This document shows, piece after piece, positions 26,001 through 39,395 of a stretch of 64,000 bases of DNA. The notes beneath the pieces were generated by a model. The model made no database searches. It was not told where the DNA came from and was given only the letters and a program-made list of their open reading frames with translations. Made by a program: the position numbers and the translations under genes. Source of the DNA: Prosapia bicincta (Eukaryota > Arthropoda > Insecta > Hemiptera > Cercopidae); NCBI GenBank assembly GCA_036971475.1, contig JBAIZL010000006.1, forward strand, positions 59,490,898 to 59,554,897, in the 5' to 3' direction. Every line of letters starts with the position of its first letter. Within the stretch, counting starts at the first letter, position 1.

Positions 26001-26690
26001 ATATTACTGATAAAGAATTTATTCACAGATGAAGCAGTGAGTTGTCTTCATGTACTTCTTAAAATTACTATACAGATATGCTAAAGAGCGTATAGTAATA
26101 ATAATGAAGAAGAAATTAGTCACAGGCATACCAGTGAGTGGCTTTCATGTACTTCTTTGAAATTATGAGCAATATATATCTTAAAGAGCGAATAATATTA
26201 CTGATAAAGAATTTATTCACAGATGAAGCAGTGAGTTGTCTTCATGTACTTCTTAAAATTACTATACAGATATGCTAAAGAGGGTATAGTAATAATAATG
26301 AAGAAAAATTTAGTCACAGGCATACCAGTGAGTTGGTTCATGTACTTTTTAAAATTATGAGAAATATATCCTAAAGAACGAATAATATTAGTGATGATGA
26401 ATTTACTATCAGATCTAGCAGTGAGTTGCCTTAATTTACTTCTTAAAATTTTTAGAATGATATGCTAAATATCGTATAATAATAATAATAATAGTAATAA
26501 TAAACAATTTACTCATAGGTATACCAGTAAGTTAATTCGTGATGTTAAAACTATTAGAAAGATTCGGTAAAGAGCATATAGTAATAATGAAGAAGATTTT
26601 ACACAAAGGTATACCAGTGAGTTGCCTTCATGTACTTCTTAAAATGATGTAAAAAATTTCTTAAAGAGGCAATAATATAAATGAAAAAAA
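23026..26690. repeat. Diverged ~95-bp satellite, right block with ~190-bp dimers
   Basis: Continuation of the satellite after the LTR insertion, more diverged. Between about 25070 and 26230, ATTCACAGATGAAGCAGTGA recurs every ~188-200 bp, showing a dimeric higher-order unit. The most conserved stretch across units is CTCACAGG-ATACCAGTGAGTTG and CTTCATGTACTTCTTAAAAT. On the minus strand this is an acceptor-like end, a short open segment (K-Y-M-K-A-T-H-W-Y-T) and a GTGAGT-type donor. The connecting AT-rich part varies in length. Several units have lost the donor. Confidence 0.85.
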
Positions 26691-26700
26691 ATTTACTCAC

Positions 26701-26823
26701 AGGTATTTCAGGGTCTACTTTCCTCTTTTTATACCCTCTTTTTTTAAACGAAAGCACATTCCCTAAATACGAAAATAGCACAAGTGATAACACTGTATAC
26801 TTAATCATAATAAATGTTTCGTT
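26701..26823 (-). CDS. NUDT9-like protein B, exon 1 (signal peptide exon)
   Basis: The exon starts after a TTTTGTTTTATCAG acceptor. An ATG at 26808 opens 36 codons ending in phase 0 at a GTGAGTAAAT donor (26700). The peptide begins MIKYTVLSLVLFSYLGNVLS, a strong signal peptide, then FKKRGYKKRKVDPEIP, a basic segment. Phase and architecture match gene A exon 1, and the next unbroken phase-0 exon downstream is the NUDT9-like exon at 13229. The join across about 13.5 kb of satellite is inferred. The donor context ATACCTGTGAGTAAAT also recurs within satellite units. Confidence 0.6.
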
Positions 26824-27415
<592 letters not shown>

Positions 27416-27689
27416 ATATCACGTACACTTCAGAGTGTAAATGAGTGCACTTAATTAATAACTCTCGAAAGTCGAATCGGAAATATACCAAGAAAGATTT
27501 TCGATTTAGTACATTAAAGTGTAAGTGATAAGTGAATAAAAGAAAACATTGTTTCAAAGTTTATATATATTTAATGTTTGAAAAAAACATCATTCAGAAT
27601 TCCTGTTGAAGTAGCCTACATTTAAGTTACAAGTGAAGACAAGAAAATATTAATGCTATAACATTATATAAAAACGAAACACACTCTGT

Positions 27690-27735
27690 TATAAACACAC
27701 ACACACACACACACATATATATATGTATGTATGTA
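27690..27735. repeat. (AC)n(AT)n(GTAT)n microsatellite
   Basis: Short compound simple repeat. Confidence 0.9.
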
Positions 27736-28389
27736 TAAATATTAGGTGTTTTTATATTGACACAGATGAGAAAGTTAAAACTTTGATTTATTACTTACAA
27801 TATTAACCAACCCCAGTAACAGTTTCACACAAACCAAATGCTTCGTTATTACTTGGCCACTTAGCCGTAGGGGGGGGGGAGGTTTATTTTTGGACGCTTG
27901 ATTGTTTATGCATTTGGAAATTTTCAGAATTCTGAGAAAATGTCTTTTCTCTACTCTTAATGCCGACAAACAACTGTTTCAATCTCAGAATTAGAGTGTG
28001 TAGACAAGTTTAGTTGGTGTCTCATATTGTTTTACTATAAGTTATATCACTCAAGATATATGACCAGAAATTTAATCGAAGAACATGCAAAGAGCAGATT
28101 AGATATCAACTTCAGTAAAACAGACTATGAGTGTTTAGGTAGTCAAAAGCACGACTTATAGCTAAAACTAAAAAATGTTCAGAAAATTCTTATTTGGGTC
28201 AAAACAAAAAAAAAACAACAGATATCACACTCGGTAAACCAGTAAGAGATAAAAATATAATTAACCGAAAAATATATTTGCCCCTTAAATAGCTTACTGT
28301 GGGATACGAATATCTCAAAAGAAAGCAAAAAAGGAATATATAATGCCACTATTGATAGTATTGTAATACACAAAAAAGTGGAGTAAAAA
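27736..28389. other. No gene seen
   Basis: No coding frame or recognisable repeat is supported between the microsatellite and the LINE remnant. A G9 run sits near 27870. Confidence 0.35.
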
Positions 28390-29410
28390 CGGAGATCGAA
28401 AAAAATTATTAAACTTGACGGAGACAGACGTTTGGCGCAAATCTACCATAAAGTCAAGGCTTGAGAGAGTAAACAAACGAGAGAGTACGAGAAATTTTGG
28501 AAGATATGAAAACTGAACGGTCAATATGGTACGGTGTTGTAAGGCGTATAAGTAGAGAACGCCTGTCAAAGCCGATATTGAAATGGAAAATAACAGGGAA
28601 AGCGAAAACAAGGTCGTTCAAGAAGGAATGATATACAAGGAACTAACAACGAGATGAAAGAGAGTGGCATGGACAAGGAGAAGAGGGTGGTTAGATAAAA
28701 CCAGAGGATGAGTAAAGAACGAATGCTAACCAGATATTAAGATGGAAACCACGGAGAAACCGAAAACGATGTCGTTCAAGAAGGAATGATATACAAGGAA
28801 CTAAAAACGAGATGGAAGAGAGTGGCATGGACCAGAGAGAGAGGATGGTTAGATAAAACTAGAGGATGAGTGAAGAACGCCAGCCAAAGAAGATATTAAG
28901 ATGGAAACTCTGAGAAAACTCTGGGAAAACGAAAACGAGTTGGTCCAATAAGGAACAGGATACAAGGAACTAACAACGAGATGAAAGAGAGAGGCCTGGT
29001 CCAGTAGGAGAGGATAGACAGCAAAAAAGGATGAGTAAAGAACTCCTGCCAAAGCCGATATTGAGATGAAAACCACTTTGAATACGAAAAACGAGTTCGT
29101 TCCAGAAGGAATGGGATTCAAGGAGCTAACAACGTGATGGAAGAGAGAAACCTGGACCAGGAGAAGAGGTTAGACAAGTAAAACTAGACGATGAGTGAAG
29201 AACGTCTGCCAAAGGAGATATTGAGATTGAAACCAGAGGGTAAACGAAAACGAGGTCATCCAAGAAGGAACGAGATACAGGAATCTAACAACGAGATGGA
29301 ATAGAGACGCCGGGACCAGAAGGAGAGGTTAGACCGGTAAAACTAGAAGATGAGTGAAGAACGCCTGGCAAAGCAGATATTGAGATGGAAACCACAGGGA
29401 AAGGGAAAAC
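28390..29410 (+). pseudogene. LINE C-terminal tail with ~160-bp tandem amplification
   Basis: Around 28480-28620 the plus strand reads VREILEDMKTERSIWYGVVR and RISRERLSKPILKWKITGKA, a typical end of a non-LTR retrotransposon ORF2 (compare WFGHVxRM...RPRxRW). The last part then recurs about every 155-160 bp at about 28610, 28770, 28940, 29090 and 29250. Each unit again gives an LKWKP-TGKxKxR-like string. Stops and frameshifts show it is non-functional. The repeat apparently grew from the LINE tail. Confidence 0.6.
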
Positions 29411-29492
29411 GCGAGTAAAGAAGGCTACAGGGTAGATGGGTCGCTTGGGAGTTAACCAATAGGAAAGCCGAATTTGCTACCCCCATCCCATT

Positions 29493-29590
29493 CCAAGATG
29501 GTGGCGCCAATATGGCGGGAAAAAGATGGCGGCGCCCATATGGCGGGAATAACATGGCGGCGCCCATAAGCGCGGGAACAAGATGGCGTC
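29493..29590. repeat. Cluster of AAGATGGCGGC/ATATGGCGGG motifs
   Basis: About three ~33-bp imperfect repeats, each with AAGATGGCGGCG-like and CATATGGCGGGAA-like cores. AAGATGGCGGC is the textbook YY1/Pho binding core (reverse GCCGCCATCTT). The AAGATGGCGTC version also occurs in the Polinton terminal repeats. This is a possible regulatory cluster; function is inferred only. Confidence 0.5.
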
Positions 29591-30091
29591 TCGCTCTAAT
29601 GTCTTAACCTAAAAAAAGGTGTTGTATGTTTAGGGTGTATGTTGGTTAGATGTCGGGCGAGGTCGCCCTAAGGGTTGTTTTAAATAATATATGAAATTGC
29701 CAAAAATGATCGGTTAGATCAAATGACCAACGTTTCAACTAAACAGCTGTCTTACGCTAAGTTTACCCGACCAACATACACGAAGTTCAAACGAACAACA
29801 TTTACACCAAGTTCAAATAGTCAAAAGTCTGTGCGGGATTCGGCCTATCACATTGCAGGCGCACGGTAGGCTTACGCCTGACGGACACGCAACACACGGA
29901 CGCGTTGATGCAGGCGCTCCCGCAGGAGGGAGATGTGTGATTTTACTGAAGAGTATGAATATCAGTACACCGAACTCTTTTTCTGTTAACTGGTGTACCG
30001 ATTAACAAGGTTGATTCTCTGTAATGCGTAATATTGTGTGTAGCAAATATACAAGTTTATTGTTATCTAGACACTTGCACTCCTAACCGTT
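29591..30091. other. No gene seen; unclassified repeat-like sequence
   Basis: GC-richer than its surroundings, with pieces such as GGCGAGGTCGCCCTAAGG and CAGGCGCACGGTAGGCTTACG. It may be the 5' part of the LINE-like repeat that follows, but this cannot be shown from one copy. Confidence 0.3.
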
Positions 30092-30560
30092 ATGTGTAGA
30101 GGTGAAATAATAAAAACTCTAATATCTCTTAGCATAAGGTTAGTCTCAGAGCTCCTGCATGCTCTGTCGTGGGTATTTCCTAGCTTTTATAAAGGGGAAA
30201 ACAACGAAAAAGCCAAAGCCACAACCTGTACCTGCTCAGACCTACACATCCCTACGGAAAATGGGGTTGCAAATACACCCCTCAGAGGCACGGACTCCGG
30301 ATACCTCCCCTACATAAAAAAAGACTGACCTCCTTGTATCATTTTAACCTCAACTATCTAAACTGACAACCTCAAAACCGTCATTATCAATGTTATCTCG
30401 TATGGAGTAGTCGTCAAAAAGAAAGTGCAGCCCCGCCACTTTCTCTACCCTTAAGATATCGATATTTTACTGATATCTGGAACATTCCCGACAGCCTCCA
30501 TCAGATTCCATGCTAAAATACATACCACATTGATTGCCCGAGCCATTTGAGCCACCGCTT
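30092..30560 (+). repeat. LINE-like dispersed repeat, copy 1 (inverted to 63565-64000)
   Basis: This stretch is the reverse complement, at roughly 90 percent by eye, of 63565-64000. Examples are CTCCTGCATGCTCTGTCGTG and CAAATACACCCCTCAGAGGC. The longer right-hand copy continues into sequence resembling a non-LTR endonuclease, so this is probably a truncated LINE. The 78-codon frame here is part of the repeat, not a host gene. Confidence 0.65.
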
Positions 30561-31554
30561 ATCCCAAGTGCACCCCCGCCACTTCCTCCATCCTCTTGTT
30601 CTACTTCTTGCGTGAATAAGTTAAATATATTTAACAAAATTTGTAACTCTGGACTACACGAGACGACTTATAAGTGTTGACCAATGCTGTCGTCACAAGA
30701 AAACTCTAAACTATGTACGTAGGGTAAAACCGGGTAATGCTCTGTGGTTTACTATTACATTAGACAAATAACTTTAAGAGAGGTAGGGACCGACAGAGTA
30801 TATCTGAAAAATACAAACTAACCGCAGTTTATAAATACAAACGGATACGACCGGTTATTTCCATAATCAGATAACAAGCTCTGGTTAAAAACCTGGATAT
30901 TATTTCAGCCTTCAGAATTATTCCTGAAACGTAATTGTTTTAGAAAAACCTGTATACGTAGGTCTACGGATAATGGTAAACATAGATTAGCTTAAAACTA
31001 AGTAAACATAAATTATGAGGTATTTCATCAGCAATAATATAAACTATAATTTTTCAAAAGACAAAGCTTTATAGGCAAATTTCCCCTTCACCCTAGAGGT
31101 ATAGCCTTCGATGCGCTGTCCGTTTTTTTTACCTGGCGGACATCCCCCGTAGTCCTACATCACCAGGTTAGCTTATTGCATGAGCTTAGTTTGAAAAGCG
31201 CTTGCAATGAGCATCAATTTTGAAAATTTTTATTATTGCTGTGTTTACATTACTTGTACTATCAATAGTAAAACATGTTTTAGGGTAACACATAGAACAA
31301 GAATAAACCTATTTTACTACACAACGCGATTAAAAGTACAGATTATTCAATTTTGTTTACTAAAAATTAGCTTCCCGGCAATGACGAAAGCAAGAAGTAT
31401 CAATTAAATCTTGTTGACGGTACGTAACTATGTTTGATGTGCAAATCTACTTTAAGGTTAACACTTCAGGTATCAAAAATCAGATAACCATTTTTATTTA
31501 TTTTTTATTTTTTAATTTTTCTTTTTTTTAATTTTTTTATATTTTACTTGTCTT
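30561..31554. other. No gene seen
   Basis: No supported coding frame. CACCAGGTTAGC and CCTGGCGGACATCC near 31130-31170 form a short inverted motif. T-rich tracts occur at 31490-31550. Confidence 0.3.
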
Positions 31555-31945
31555 TGTTTACGGCAAAATTAACTGCACGCCAGTAACCTACACACACCTT
31601 GGTTTACGGAAGAATTAACTCCACGCCAGTGACCCGGACACACATAGGTTTACGGAAGAATTAACTCCACGCCAGTGACCCAGACACACAAGAATTACCT
31701 TCACGCAACTGACCCAGACACACATTGCTTTACGGAAGAATGAACTCCACGTCAGTGACCCAAACACACAAGAATTAACTTCACGCCACTGACAAAAAAA
31801 TAAAAGCGAAAATCATTTCTTATTGTATAATAATACACTGATTTTGACCTTTCATGCATAACATTATCTTATTACAAATTGTGACTTCTCTAACCATTCG
31901 TTCTTGCCTTTGGTTACGGAAAAATTAATTTCACGTCAGTGACGG
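31555..31945. repeat. Short repeats shared with the intact Polinton
   Basis: About five or six copies of TTTACGGAAGAATTAACTCC followed by ACGCCAGTGACCC. The same motif, as TTTACGGGGAGTTAACCCAC then GCCAGTGACC, occurs in the intact Polinton at 43195-43475. Here it lies next to the broken polymerase gene, so it is best read as part of the relic Polinton. Confidence 0.7.
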
Positions 31946-32116
31946 TAGCAAGAGACAGGATGAAGATCAGACTGTACAAACTCAATTTATTAATAATTAC
32001 GTATCTTTTTTTTAACAGGGATCTCAATCACCTTTTATGAAATTTTCAGCTAAGAAATAAAAATAATTTACATTTGCTCTGATGTTACCCTTAAAACATG
32101 GTCTACGTGGAAAATT

Positions 32117-35100
32117 TAAGACTCATTTGAACTGATCGTACGTTTATGTACGTCGTACTTTTTTACTATAGCCATAAGGAAAGGAGTCATACTCACCCTC
32201 CCTTTTTCTCTTAAATCCTGTTATTTTAAAGTGTTTCGATTCCTTGACAGTAACCACCTCACGATCTTTTGTTCTACGAATACGTAAAGCGGGCACCTCC
32301 AAGGATTGGTCTTTGGCTGTAACCATTGATTTTAGAAATGGAAAATTAACCAAACCAGATGTGCGAAGGTTTAAAGTCAGTCCTTTTACATTGCAAACTG
32401 TCTCTATTGAGTTTCTAGCTGTAGAGAGTATTCTGAAGCCATACGTCTTTGGACCTCCCGATACAAATTCTGTAATGTATGCTTCCTGTCCGTATGTAGC
32501 AAGCTCGCCAGTCATATGTCCTAAGTAGTCACCTGTTTGTACTTTATGCATTCCTGGTCTGTGATAACATATAACACTATCAGTGTCATAATAAAATACC
32601 TGCCTCCCCAAATCGTTCAAATGTTCGTACAGTTTTAATCTGGCCTGAGCTGTAGTGAATGCAGCAATTACAACATTTGCAATAGATAAGGGATCGCAAT
32701 CGTTTTCTACGAATTGCCAGTTAACTATGATCACGGCGTCGTTGATTTCTTGAATATTGTTTAGCTGTATAGATGGTGATCTCATCATTTTAAAAAATTC
32801 GGACGGCAGACAAAATATTGTAGTTTTAGTCTGATTTTCCCTTTGTCCAAATTTTCACCAAAACGAGTTTAACATTAACTTGGCCAAGGATCTAAGACCT
32901 TCGTTCTTCTCTATGGGTTCCAATCTTATGTTTTCATGGTCGAGATAATCACTGACATACTTCGTTTTCTCCTCTTCACTGACACACCACTTGGGATATC
33001 ATGAAGCTTCCTGTTTGATCTTCAAGAACTGATTAATGTATTCGACAAAGAGGCCATTACCCTAGTCGAAACTAGCTACTTCGTACTCCCACATCTCGTA
33101 CATTTCTAATACAGTGTAACCTTTTTCTACAGCCTTTCTTATTTCGTCCATGGTCCAAGTTCCTACCAACGCTCGCTATTCGGTATTGTGGTCACAGTCG
33201 GTAGTAGTCAGTTTGAGTGCACAAGTTCTGCAGAGGACAAACATTAATTTCTGATGAAGTTTAATAGGTAACACAGGATGATACAGAACACGTGGAGGAA
33301 GGACTTTACACTTCAAAAGTCCTTCAGCGTCTATTCCACGTTGTCTGCACTCATTGTCACCCACGTGTACGTTTGGATGGCCAATAGGATACTTTCCATA
33401 CTTACACACCCAAGGATAGAGCGAACATATATCAACGTAATGTATAGTCTCATCATTCTTACACGCGTGATAGGATTTAGTGTTTCCTGCAAAAAACGCA
33501 TCACGTAGATTGAGAGGTGCTTTGTTCAGAACCGGGTGAGTGTCCAAGTAAGTCATAGCCATATTTCCTTTTTTCATCTGTTTAAATTCGCACTCCCACA
33601 TCTCCACAACATTGGGCAGTTTAGCCGATTTGACCTTCGTCCTCTCTAAACGTAAATTAAGCGTGTCGGAAGGATAATCTTTCAAAGGTTCGTCACGTCC
33701 ATTAGAGAAGCACTTGGGACACCCGTGCCAGTAGCACCCGTGGAACTCAAATATTTCTCCTTCGAAATATCCGTCCACTCTCAAACCTCCTACTTTCACC
33801 TCACGTCCTCGACCAGCGTGTTCAATACGATTCCCCTCTGATCTTCTAACCAAGTCAGCCACTGCAAAGCTATTTCTGATTGTCTGTCTACTAGTCTGTA
33901 TCCCCTTTTAGTAACAATTCCGATGATATTGGGTCTTAAATAGTTTCTTCTGAACGCAAGGTTACAAGCACTGGTGATGGTTACGGCCTCGAGGAAGGGG
34001 TCCACATTACATATGCAAAAAAATATCGATCTAAACTTTATGCAAGCTAAAGCCAGGATCTCGACATCGGATCAACAGTATTCGACTATCTCCTTTTGGA
34101 AATCAAATACATATTCATTACTTATCTGTTTATCGTGCCAGTTAACGAAATGATCGTAACTATTTTTGTCCATCATAGAATCAGGACAATAGAATTCTTT
34201 AGCAGGGATAGGGCCCACATACGATTGGTTTGCCAGCGTGTTGAAGAGGTGGGGGAAGTAGCCTTTTTTCTTTTCTGGCGGTAGACCGAAAGACTTGGGC
34301 AATTTAGATAAGGCCATGGGCATATAGTTTAGGGAATTGATGAACTTTGTGTTATCAATCTCCATCAGAATCACCTTTGTCCCACGCGTGATCAGTGTGG
34401 GTGTAAATTGTGTCTTTTCCAGAACGTACTTCAGTATAAACTGAAAACCAAAACACTGGCCATTATGGGCTATAACAGCTACTTTCTTGTACGGTTTCCT
34501 CACGTTCATCACGTATGTCATGAACTCGTCGACAGGATCCTCTTTAAAGACTCTAGTTCTGTAACATTCAGAAGAATGTCCTTCTATACAACGGAAACAA
34601 TACTGCTGAGAAACACACAAGGTAACTCGATGATCCTAAGTATCCTCGTTCTGAATATTTTTCGTATTGTCTGGTTTCCAGACCGAAGAATACAAAGAGG
34701 ACATCTTTCTTCATAGGACTAAGAAAATCGACCTTCATGTAACATGAGTGTGATGAAGGCATATACGATGTGCAAGTCTTGCAATACACCTCACCGCACT
34801 CATGAAGTGAACTGCGATAAGGCTGATATACTACTTTCATACATGAAGGACATCTTTTTATGGAATTACAAACATCAACAAGATGATTAGCGAAGCAGTT
34901 ACGGTTTTTAAATTGTCTATTGCAAGCGCTACAATCAATTCCACTGTCAATCTAAGTACATGGGGGAGACCGTTTGCAAGAGTAACATGTTACCGAACAC
35001 CTGTGCTTCACACGATGGTCAAAAGGAGTATGATAGGTTTCGCAATAGTAACCACAAGCGAACGCAGCTGTCAGACTTGTAATCACGTTGAAATGATAGT

Positions 35101-36312
35101 TGTGAAATATAAGATTGATTTTCTTTTCAGCATTTTCTCCTTCGAAAAAAACGGTGCGACCCTTACTGCCGTACTGATACACAGTAATTTTATAACCACT
35201 GAGAAAAGTCAGGAACTTTTGTAACTCCTCTAAACCAGAGCCCTTGTCGGAAATTTGAACTCCTGCAGCGACCATCAACTGCTGTGCTTTCAATGTCTGT
35301 ATATTACCGTAGTTTTTTTCTTATTGCATTATATTCATTATCTCTGTCGACATTTGCTTTTCCTACAATCGAGCGAGGTAAACAGAGAGCATCGGAATTT
35401 TTAATCACTACGATACCTTTCCTTTCGTGACATTCCTCTTCGTAGTTATTATAGAAACCTGGTCTGACACGTCCAATTCTAAATGCTCGTTTAGGACATG
35501 TGTGATGGTTGACGTTAAACTGAGTATGATAAGATTCACAATAATAAATACAATGAAATGCTGATGTCAAACTGGTAATGACATTAAAATGTCCGTCATG
35601 ATACAACAAGTTGATTTTTTCCCCAGCATTGTCACCTTCGAATAAAATGTCACGTCCTTTGTTTCCGTACTTATACACTGTAATTTTATATCCAGAGAGA
35701 AAATTTTGAAATTTTTGTAAATCATCAGATGTCTGAAAGTCGGCATTGTTCCTTAACTGTTGAGCTTTGACCGTCTGTATATTTCTCACGTTGAGTCTGA
35801 TGTCACGGTATTCAGAATCTTTGTCGACGTACGCTTTTGCAACAACAAGCGAAACGGGAGCAAGACGGCATTTTTAATAACCACTATTCCTCTTCGCCTG
35901 CGACACTCTTCATCGTAGCTATTAATAGGCGCTATACGTCCTCGACCCCGTGGTACTTTGGTGCAGGTAATCTTGAAGGTGTTACTCGAACCACAATTTG
36001 TCGAATTACTTTGAATAATCCCACCAAATACTTGCCAAAGGATATCAGAAGTGATTTGATCAGCCTGACGAAATGAAACATAGCCCGGTTCTCGATTTTT
36101 AAAATTTAAACTTGTCATCGTGAACCCCAGTTGATCCTCCTTATTCGTGTCTGATTACATCTTGTCGACAATATTGGCAAGCCCTTTTTTAATCCAGTCA
36201 ATTTCCTCCACATCGTCATGTGATAAATTAAATTTGAACAAAAAACTATTTCCGTACATACGGAACTTTTTTACATATGATTCATTATTAGAAATAAGCC
36301 TTACAGCCATTA
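32117..36312 (-). pseudogene. Broken Polinton DNA polymerase (relic second element)
   Basis: Reading from 36312 down, the segments follow the intact polymerase (54022-57774) from end to end: N-terminus (36312-35790), middle cysteine-rich part (35790-34570), exonuclease region (34620-34072), polymerase A region (33862-33176) and C-terminus with motif C YYDTDS (32788-32144). It is split by many frameshifts and stops and has an internal duplication at 34952-35789, where the same YKITVYxYGxxGR block occurs twice. Motif A is DxxSLYP here, unlike the intact gene. No neighbouring capsid genes or terminal repeats were found, so it is an old fragment. Confidence 0.9.
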
Positions 36313-36426
36313 TGTTAAGCTCTTACCCTTTCTCCACTTAGCAGCAGCGTAACAGGTTCTAAAATCAAAGTTGAAAAGTCGTGAGAATTATTTTGTTTAG
36401 TAGAAAGCGTGTTCCTTTAAATTAAA

Positions 36427-36427
36427 T

Positions 36428-36461
<34 letters not shown>

Positions 36462-36462
36462 A
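36427..36462. repeat. (GT)n microsatellite
   Basis: GT dinucleotide run. Confidence 0.9.
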
Positions 36463-36499
36463 CGTGTTGTGTGTTTGTCAATATTTGGCTTAACGGTTG

Positions 36500-37490
36500 T
36501 AACGCTTTGTTTACTATTACACAACGCACCTAAGTTTTATCACACAAAACTCTCAAACAACTGAGTTAACGTCTGTATCGTATTGCTTACTATTACTAAA
36601 CTACAAAAGTATTTGTACATAGGCAAGGAGCACATGTACTAAGAAAAATCTCCTTCTTCACTAAAGTTGTTATGTACTTGTACACCTCTCAAGCAAATGA
36701 CTAAAATGACTGTAGCGCATTGAATAATATTACTAAACTCCGTAAGTATTTGCCCATTCGCAGAGAATACATGCATTAGGTAACATGGAAAATCACCTTC
36801 TTCACTAAAGCTGTTACACCCTTGTACACATCTCAAGCAAATGATTTAATGCATGTATACCATTGCCTAATATTACAAGATTATCTAAGTATTTGCGCAT
36901 GCGCAGAAAATACATGTATTAGGTAACATGGAAAATCACCTTCTTCACTAAAGCTGTTATACCCTTGTACACATCTCAAGCAAATGATTTAACGTATTTA
37001 TAGCATTGCCTAATATTACAAGACTATCTAAGTATTAGAGCCTACGCAGGGGATACATTTAAAAAAAAGAATCATGGAAATTCACCTTCGTCACTAAAGC
37101 TGTTATAGTCTTGTACAGATCTTAAACTAATGACTTAACGCATGTATAGCATTGCCTAATACTACAAGATTATCTAAGTATTTGCGCATGCGCAGAGAAT
37201 ACATGCATTATTAAACATGGAAATATCACCTTCTTCACTAAAGCTGTTATAGTTTTGTACACATCTTAAACGAATGACTTAACGCATGTACCGCATTGGT
37301 TATAATTACAAGACTATCTAAGTACTAGCGCATGCGCAGGGGATACATGTAAAAACAAGAATCATGGAAATTCACCTTCGTCACTAAACCTAATCTACAC
37401 CTGTATTTCATTCAAACGAATGGCATAATGACTGTAACGCATTGTTTATTATTACAATATGACTAAAGTATTTGGACATAGGCACGTAAT
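36500..37490. repeat. ~146-bp satellite, about six units
   Basis: TTCACTAAAGCTGTTAT-like strings recur near 36656, 36801, 36948, 37090, 37238 and 37381, spaced about 142-148 bp. Each unit also has GCGCATGCGCAG-like and CTTGTACACATCT-like parts. Confidence 0.9.
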
Positions 37491-38229
37491 ACATATCTGA
37501 TGATAAGATGACATGATCATCAAAATGTACATATGGGTTTAATCTTAGATAACCTGTATTAGAAGTTGTTTTTGATTATTTTGTGGTATTTGTGGAGTTG
37601 TTTTCAATAATTTCATTGTAGTATGTTGTAGCACTGTGCTCTTGATATTGTATATACTAAACTGAACTAGGTTAGAAACATAGATACTAAAAATTAGAAT
37701 GAGATAAATTTTATGAATTATTTTAATTATAATTTTAATTTAATGAATTAGAATTGTTTAGGATCTTAAAATTTGAGATAATAGCCTAGATTTGTAAATA
37801 ACAATCAAATAGATAGATTCACTTTCTACCCGCAAAAGATTAGACAAAAACGGTTTTAAAATAAATAAAGTTACATCGAACGTATTCATTTCTTTTAAGG
37901 TTTATAAAATCTTGTGACACATTAGCGCTACTAGCGGCTAGCTACGAAAGATTAGAGAATGGAATTAAGTTTATCAAACCTAATTGTTAGAACAAATTAT
38001 ATAAATGCATCTCATAAAATTACCTACTCTTAGCGTCTAGAAAACCGAATTAAAGTAAAACTAATGAGAATGGGTAAAGATTACAAATAAACAAACTTGA
38101 TACTTTGACAGCACTACTGTAATACGATGAAATTGAAGAACAGGGTTTCAAGAGATTACACGTTTAGTGAGAGTTTACGAGAGTTTAGCGAAATCAAGGC
38201 TGCTGACACGGTGTGATGTATTCTAATAG
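37491..38229. other. No gene seen
   Basis: AT-rich; no coding frame or repeat supported. Confidence 0.35.
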
Positions 38230-39389
38230 TGCTCAAGATGAGCATGTATTACCTGTATTTTTAGTCGCTTGTATACTCTTGACACCTGTAAATATAAGTC
38301 AATTAAATGTTTAAGTCACCTGTATAGGTAGTCACTTGTATACGTAGTCACATGTATACTTAACCACCTCTATTCACTAGTATACGTAGCAACACGATTA
38401 CACCAACATGTATATTTAGTCACCTGTGGACGTAGACACATGTATACGTAACCACTTATATATGTAGACAGTTTCATACACCTGTATACATAGTCATGTG
38501 TATATTTTATCACCTGTATACGTGGTTACCTGTGGACGCGGACCCCATGCATAAGTAGTCACCTGTATAGATAGTACCCTGCATGTGTCGGTAGTCACAT
38601 GAATAGGTATCTCATATGTATACGTAACTAACTGTAAACGTAGTCAAAGTGAACAAATTAGTAAAAGTGTAAATAATTGTATAAAGCAGTGATTTGCATA
38701 CGTAGTCCCTTCTATTCGTAGTCACCTGTATTCCTAATCCCCTGTATATGTAAAGACCTGTTTACGTTGTCCTCTGTAAACGTAAACATCTGCATACATT
38801 GGGTACTTCTACATTTGTCAGCTGTACATTTATGACACCAATATAGGTTTAACGGTTTTATGAGTACTATTACCTGTGTAGGTGGGCTGCCTATACTTAT
38901 TTTAACATTAGGCATAACATTAGGAATTAGTCAAAAGTGTAAATAATTGTATAAAGCAGTGATTTGTATACGTAGTCGCCTGTATTAGGTCACCTGTATA
39001 CGGAGAGACCTGTATACGCAGGCATCTATATACATTAGTCACTTCTATAATGAGTCACCTATATGAGCTCATCAAGTTTATGATATCAATATAGGTTTAT
39101 CAGTTTTATTGATTGGTCACCTATACAGTTAGTCACCTGTACATGTAGTCACCTTTATACGCAGTTACATATATACGTAACCCCTTGGATATGTAGGCTG
39201 TATACGTAGTACACTGTAAACGCTGTCACCTATTGGTCACATATATACGTAGTTACCTGTATACGATATCGCTCATATGTGTAGTCACCTGTATACGGAG
39301 AGACCTCTATACGCAGGCATCTCTATATATTAGTCTCTTCTATAATGTGTCACCTATATGAGTTCATCAAATTTATGATATCAATATAG
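38230..39389. repeat. GTCACCTGTATACGTA minisatellite with ~290-bp higher order
   Basis: Degenerate 14-18-bp units of the GTCACCTGTATACGTA type. Longer blocks recur: AAGTGTAAATAATTGTATAA (about 38663, 38936) and GATATCAATATAGGTTTAT (39082, 39378). The Polinton is inserted into one such block and the array resumes at 61043. Confidence 0.85.
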
Positions 39390-39395
39390 GTTTAT

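Noticed and set aside
28315..29567. Minus-strand open frames in this stretch
   Set aside because: They lie opposite the plus-strand LINE-tail repeats and share no recognisable family.
33278..35224. Plus-strand open frames opposite the relic polymerase
   Set aside because: Antisense shadows of the broken polymerase gene.
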